Shown: positions 26,001 to 27,016 of the stretch, one piece after another
How the letters are laid out: every line of letters begins with the position of its first letter
How positions within the stretch are numbered: the first letter of the stretch is position 1
Translations under genes and position numbers: made by a program
Notes under the pieces: generated by a model
The model's database searches: none
The model's input: only the letters and a program-made list of their open reading frames with translations
Told to the model about the DNA's origin: nothing
DNA from: FEN-1297 sp046705645
GTDB lineage: Bacteria > Bacteroidota > Ignavibacteria > Ignavibacteriales > Ignavibacteriaceae
Length of the DNA stretch: 27,016 nucleotides
Assembly: GCA_046705645.1 (NCBI GenBank)
Contig: JBJKQE010000227.1
Coordinates: 1-27,016 of the forward strand
Reading direction: 5' to 3'

Positions 26001-26465
26001 ATGCCTGAAGTAGAAGAGCAAAAAAAAGAATCTTCAGAATTACTCCAATTGGTAAGCTTTATGATTGGTAATGAAGAATTTGGAGTAAATATCCTGTATG
26101 TGCAGGAAATTAACCGGATGCTGCAAATAACCAAGGTACCAAATGCAACTTACTTTGTTGACGGGGTTGTAAATTTAAGAGGAAGAGTAATTCCGGTTAT
26201 TGATTTAAGAGTAAGGTTAGGATTTGAAAGAAAAGAGCATGATAAAAATACAAGGATAATAGTTGTGGAAACGGTGGGGAAAACAGTCGGCTTTATAGTA
26301 GATGCTGTAAAAGAAGTATTAAGAATTCCGAAAAGCATTACAGAAGCACCTCCGGAAATAGTTGCCGGCACAACTTCTGAGTTTATAATGGCAATTGCAA
26401 AACTGGATGATAGGTTAATTACCTTAGTAGATCTCGAAGAAATTATTCATGGCCACCTGAATTAA
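26001..26465 (+). CDS. cheW: Chemotaxis coupling protein CheW
   Basis: The 154-residue protein is a single CheW domain. LVSFMIGNEEFGVNILYVQEIN at the N-terminus, the conserved VDGVVNLRGRVIPVIDLRVRLG core, RIIVVETVGKTVGFIVDAVKEV, and LITLVDLEEI at the end all match the family. CheW links methyl-accepting chemotaxis proteins to the kinase CheA at the membrane-associated receptor array. AGGAG six bases before the ATG fixes the start. An upstream sigma-28 promoter places it with late flagellar genes. No cheA or cheY is in the window. Directly downstream lies a broken chemoreceptor, so this may once have been a cheW-receptor pair. Confidence 0.95.
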   Translation: MPEVEEQKKESSELLQLVSFMIGNEEFGVNILYVQEINRMLQITKVPNATYFVDGVVNLRGRVIPVIDLRVRLGFERKEHDKNTRIIVVETVGKTVGFIVDAVKEVLRIPKSITEAPPEIVAGTTSEFIMAIAKLDDRLITLVDLEEIIHGHLN

Positions 26466-26523
26466 GATTACTGCTTATCAATTTATTGAAGTTAAACAAG
26501 ATAATTTACTTGAAGTATTGAAC

Positions 26524-26898
26524 ATGCAGCAGACAGATCAGGTATCTGCTATGGCAAAATAAAAAAGAAATAGCCGGTGATTCTTTAAATGAAATAAATA
26601 GAGCATCAAACAAAGTGGAAGACGACGTAAATCAAATAGCCTCTGTAAGCGAAGAGCATTGATCCACAACAGAACGGTTGAGGCGATAAGCAGCGTTACA
26701 AATTGAAGTTTTCAGGGTATATCTAAAATTGCAAAGGGAACCGAAAGTCTTAATAATCTGACACATGGTCTTGAAAAATTGGCATCGGCATTTAAAGTAT
26801 TCGGAAACAGCGAGAAAGATTTTATATACAATCCGATTAGTAAAAGTAATTCATATATTAGACAAAGCGGACATATAGTAAATAATGACGAAGGATAG
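26524..26898 (+). pseudogene. Decayed C-terminal remnant of a methyl-accepting chemotaxis protein
   Basis: Three frame pieces read as the end of a chemoreceptor signalling domain. MQQTDQVSAMAK ends at TAA 26560-26562. In another frame, EIAGDSLNEINRASNKV then VNQIASVSEEH ends at TGA 26660-26662, and STTER follows in the same frame. Back in the first frame, VEAISSVTN ends at TGA 26704-26706, and GISKIAKGTESLNNLTHGLE with LASAFKVF continues to TAG at 26896. Intact receptors have this order in one frame, with about ten more residues between the first two blocks. The sensor, membrane, HAMP and hairpin-tip parts are absent. It therefore has several stops, at least one frame change and internal loss. 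The true left boundary may lie nearer the cheW stop (26467 onward is in the same frame as the first piece). Confidence 0.8.
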
Positions 26899-27016
26899 AT
26901 AAAATTATAGTCCGAGGGGATTATACTTAAAATTATTATTAATGTTGGGTTGAGAACTCAAATCCGGTATAGTTTTATTAGAAGCATTTCTCAAATTTTA
27001 GTTGCACATCTTTTTC

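Noticed and set aside
26950..26961. Palindrome TTGAGAACTCAA near the right edge
   Set aside because: Short, with only a two-base centre and no gene next to it within the window; expected by chance at this length in a sequence of this size.

Overview
The window is AT-rich bacterial DNA with a complete flagellar filament operon. It most resembles a flagellated member of the Ignavibacteria or a relative within the Chlorobi/Ignavibacteriota group. That placement is an inference from flagellar genes combined with PAS-rich histidine kinases, TPR-glycosyltransferase fusions, low G+C, and Shine-Dalgarno sites before most but not all genes. No marker gene fixes the taxon.

Layout. (1) Positions 1-10957, plus strand: three closely spaced genes for very large multi-domain glycosyltransferases. 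The first is cut by the left edge and has at least 2075 codons. It carries one GT4-like and three GT2-like domains, TPR modules and a methyltransferase. (2) After a 315-base gap, 11273-14002 encodes a fourth mosaic protein (CgeB-like glycosyltransferase, GT2-like domain, TPR, methyltransferase). (3) 14154-17978 is the filament operon: a near-consensus sigma-28 promoter, a leader with two hairpins, flagellin (fliC), a hairpin, fliS, fliD, a FliT-like small gene and a FlgM-like anti-sigma-28 gene. (4) 18113-20207 encodes a minimal soluble histidine kinase overlapping an NtrC-type sigma-54 activator. (5) 20200-25368, minus strand, encodes two large soluble sensor kinases that start with receiver domains. 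(6) 25923-26465 is a second sigma-28-type promoter followed by cheW. (7) 26524-26898 is a decayed C-terminal remnant of a methyl-accepting chemotaxis protein.

How the parts may work together. The mosaic enzymes sit next to a short flagellin with a Ser/Thr-rich centre, so the most economical reading is a flagellin glycosylation island. Late flagellar expression would be driven by sigma-28 and held back by FlgM until hook completion. The NtrB/NtrC-like pair is a candidate FlgS/FlgR-type regulator of earlier sigma-54 flagellar genes. CheW with its own sigma-28 promoter ties chemotaxis to the same regulon. The hairpins flanking fliC suggest control at the mRNA level.

I see no tRNA, rRNA, CRISPR array, insertion sequence or prophage gene.
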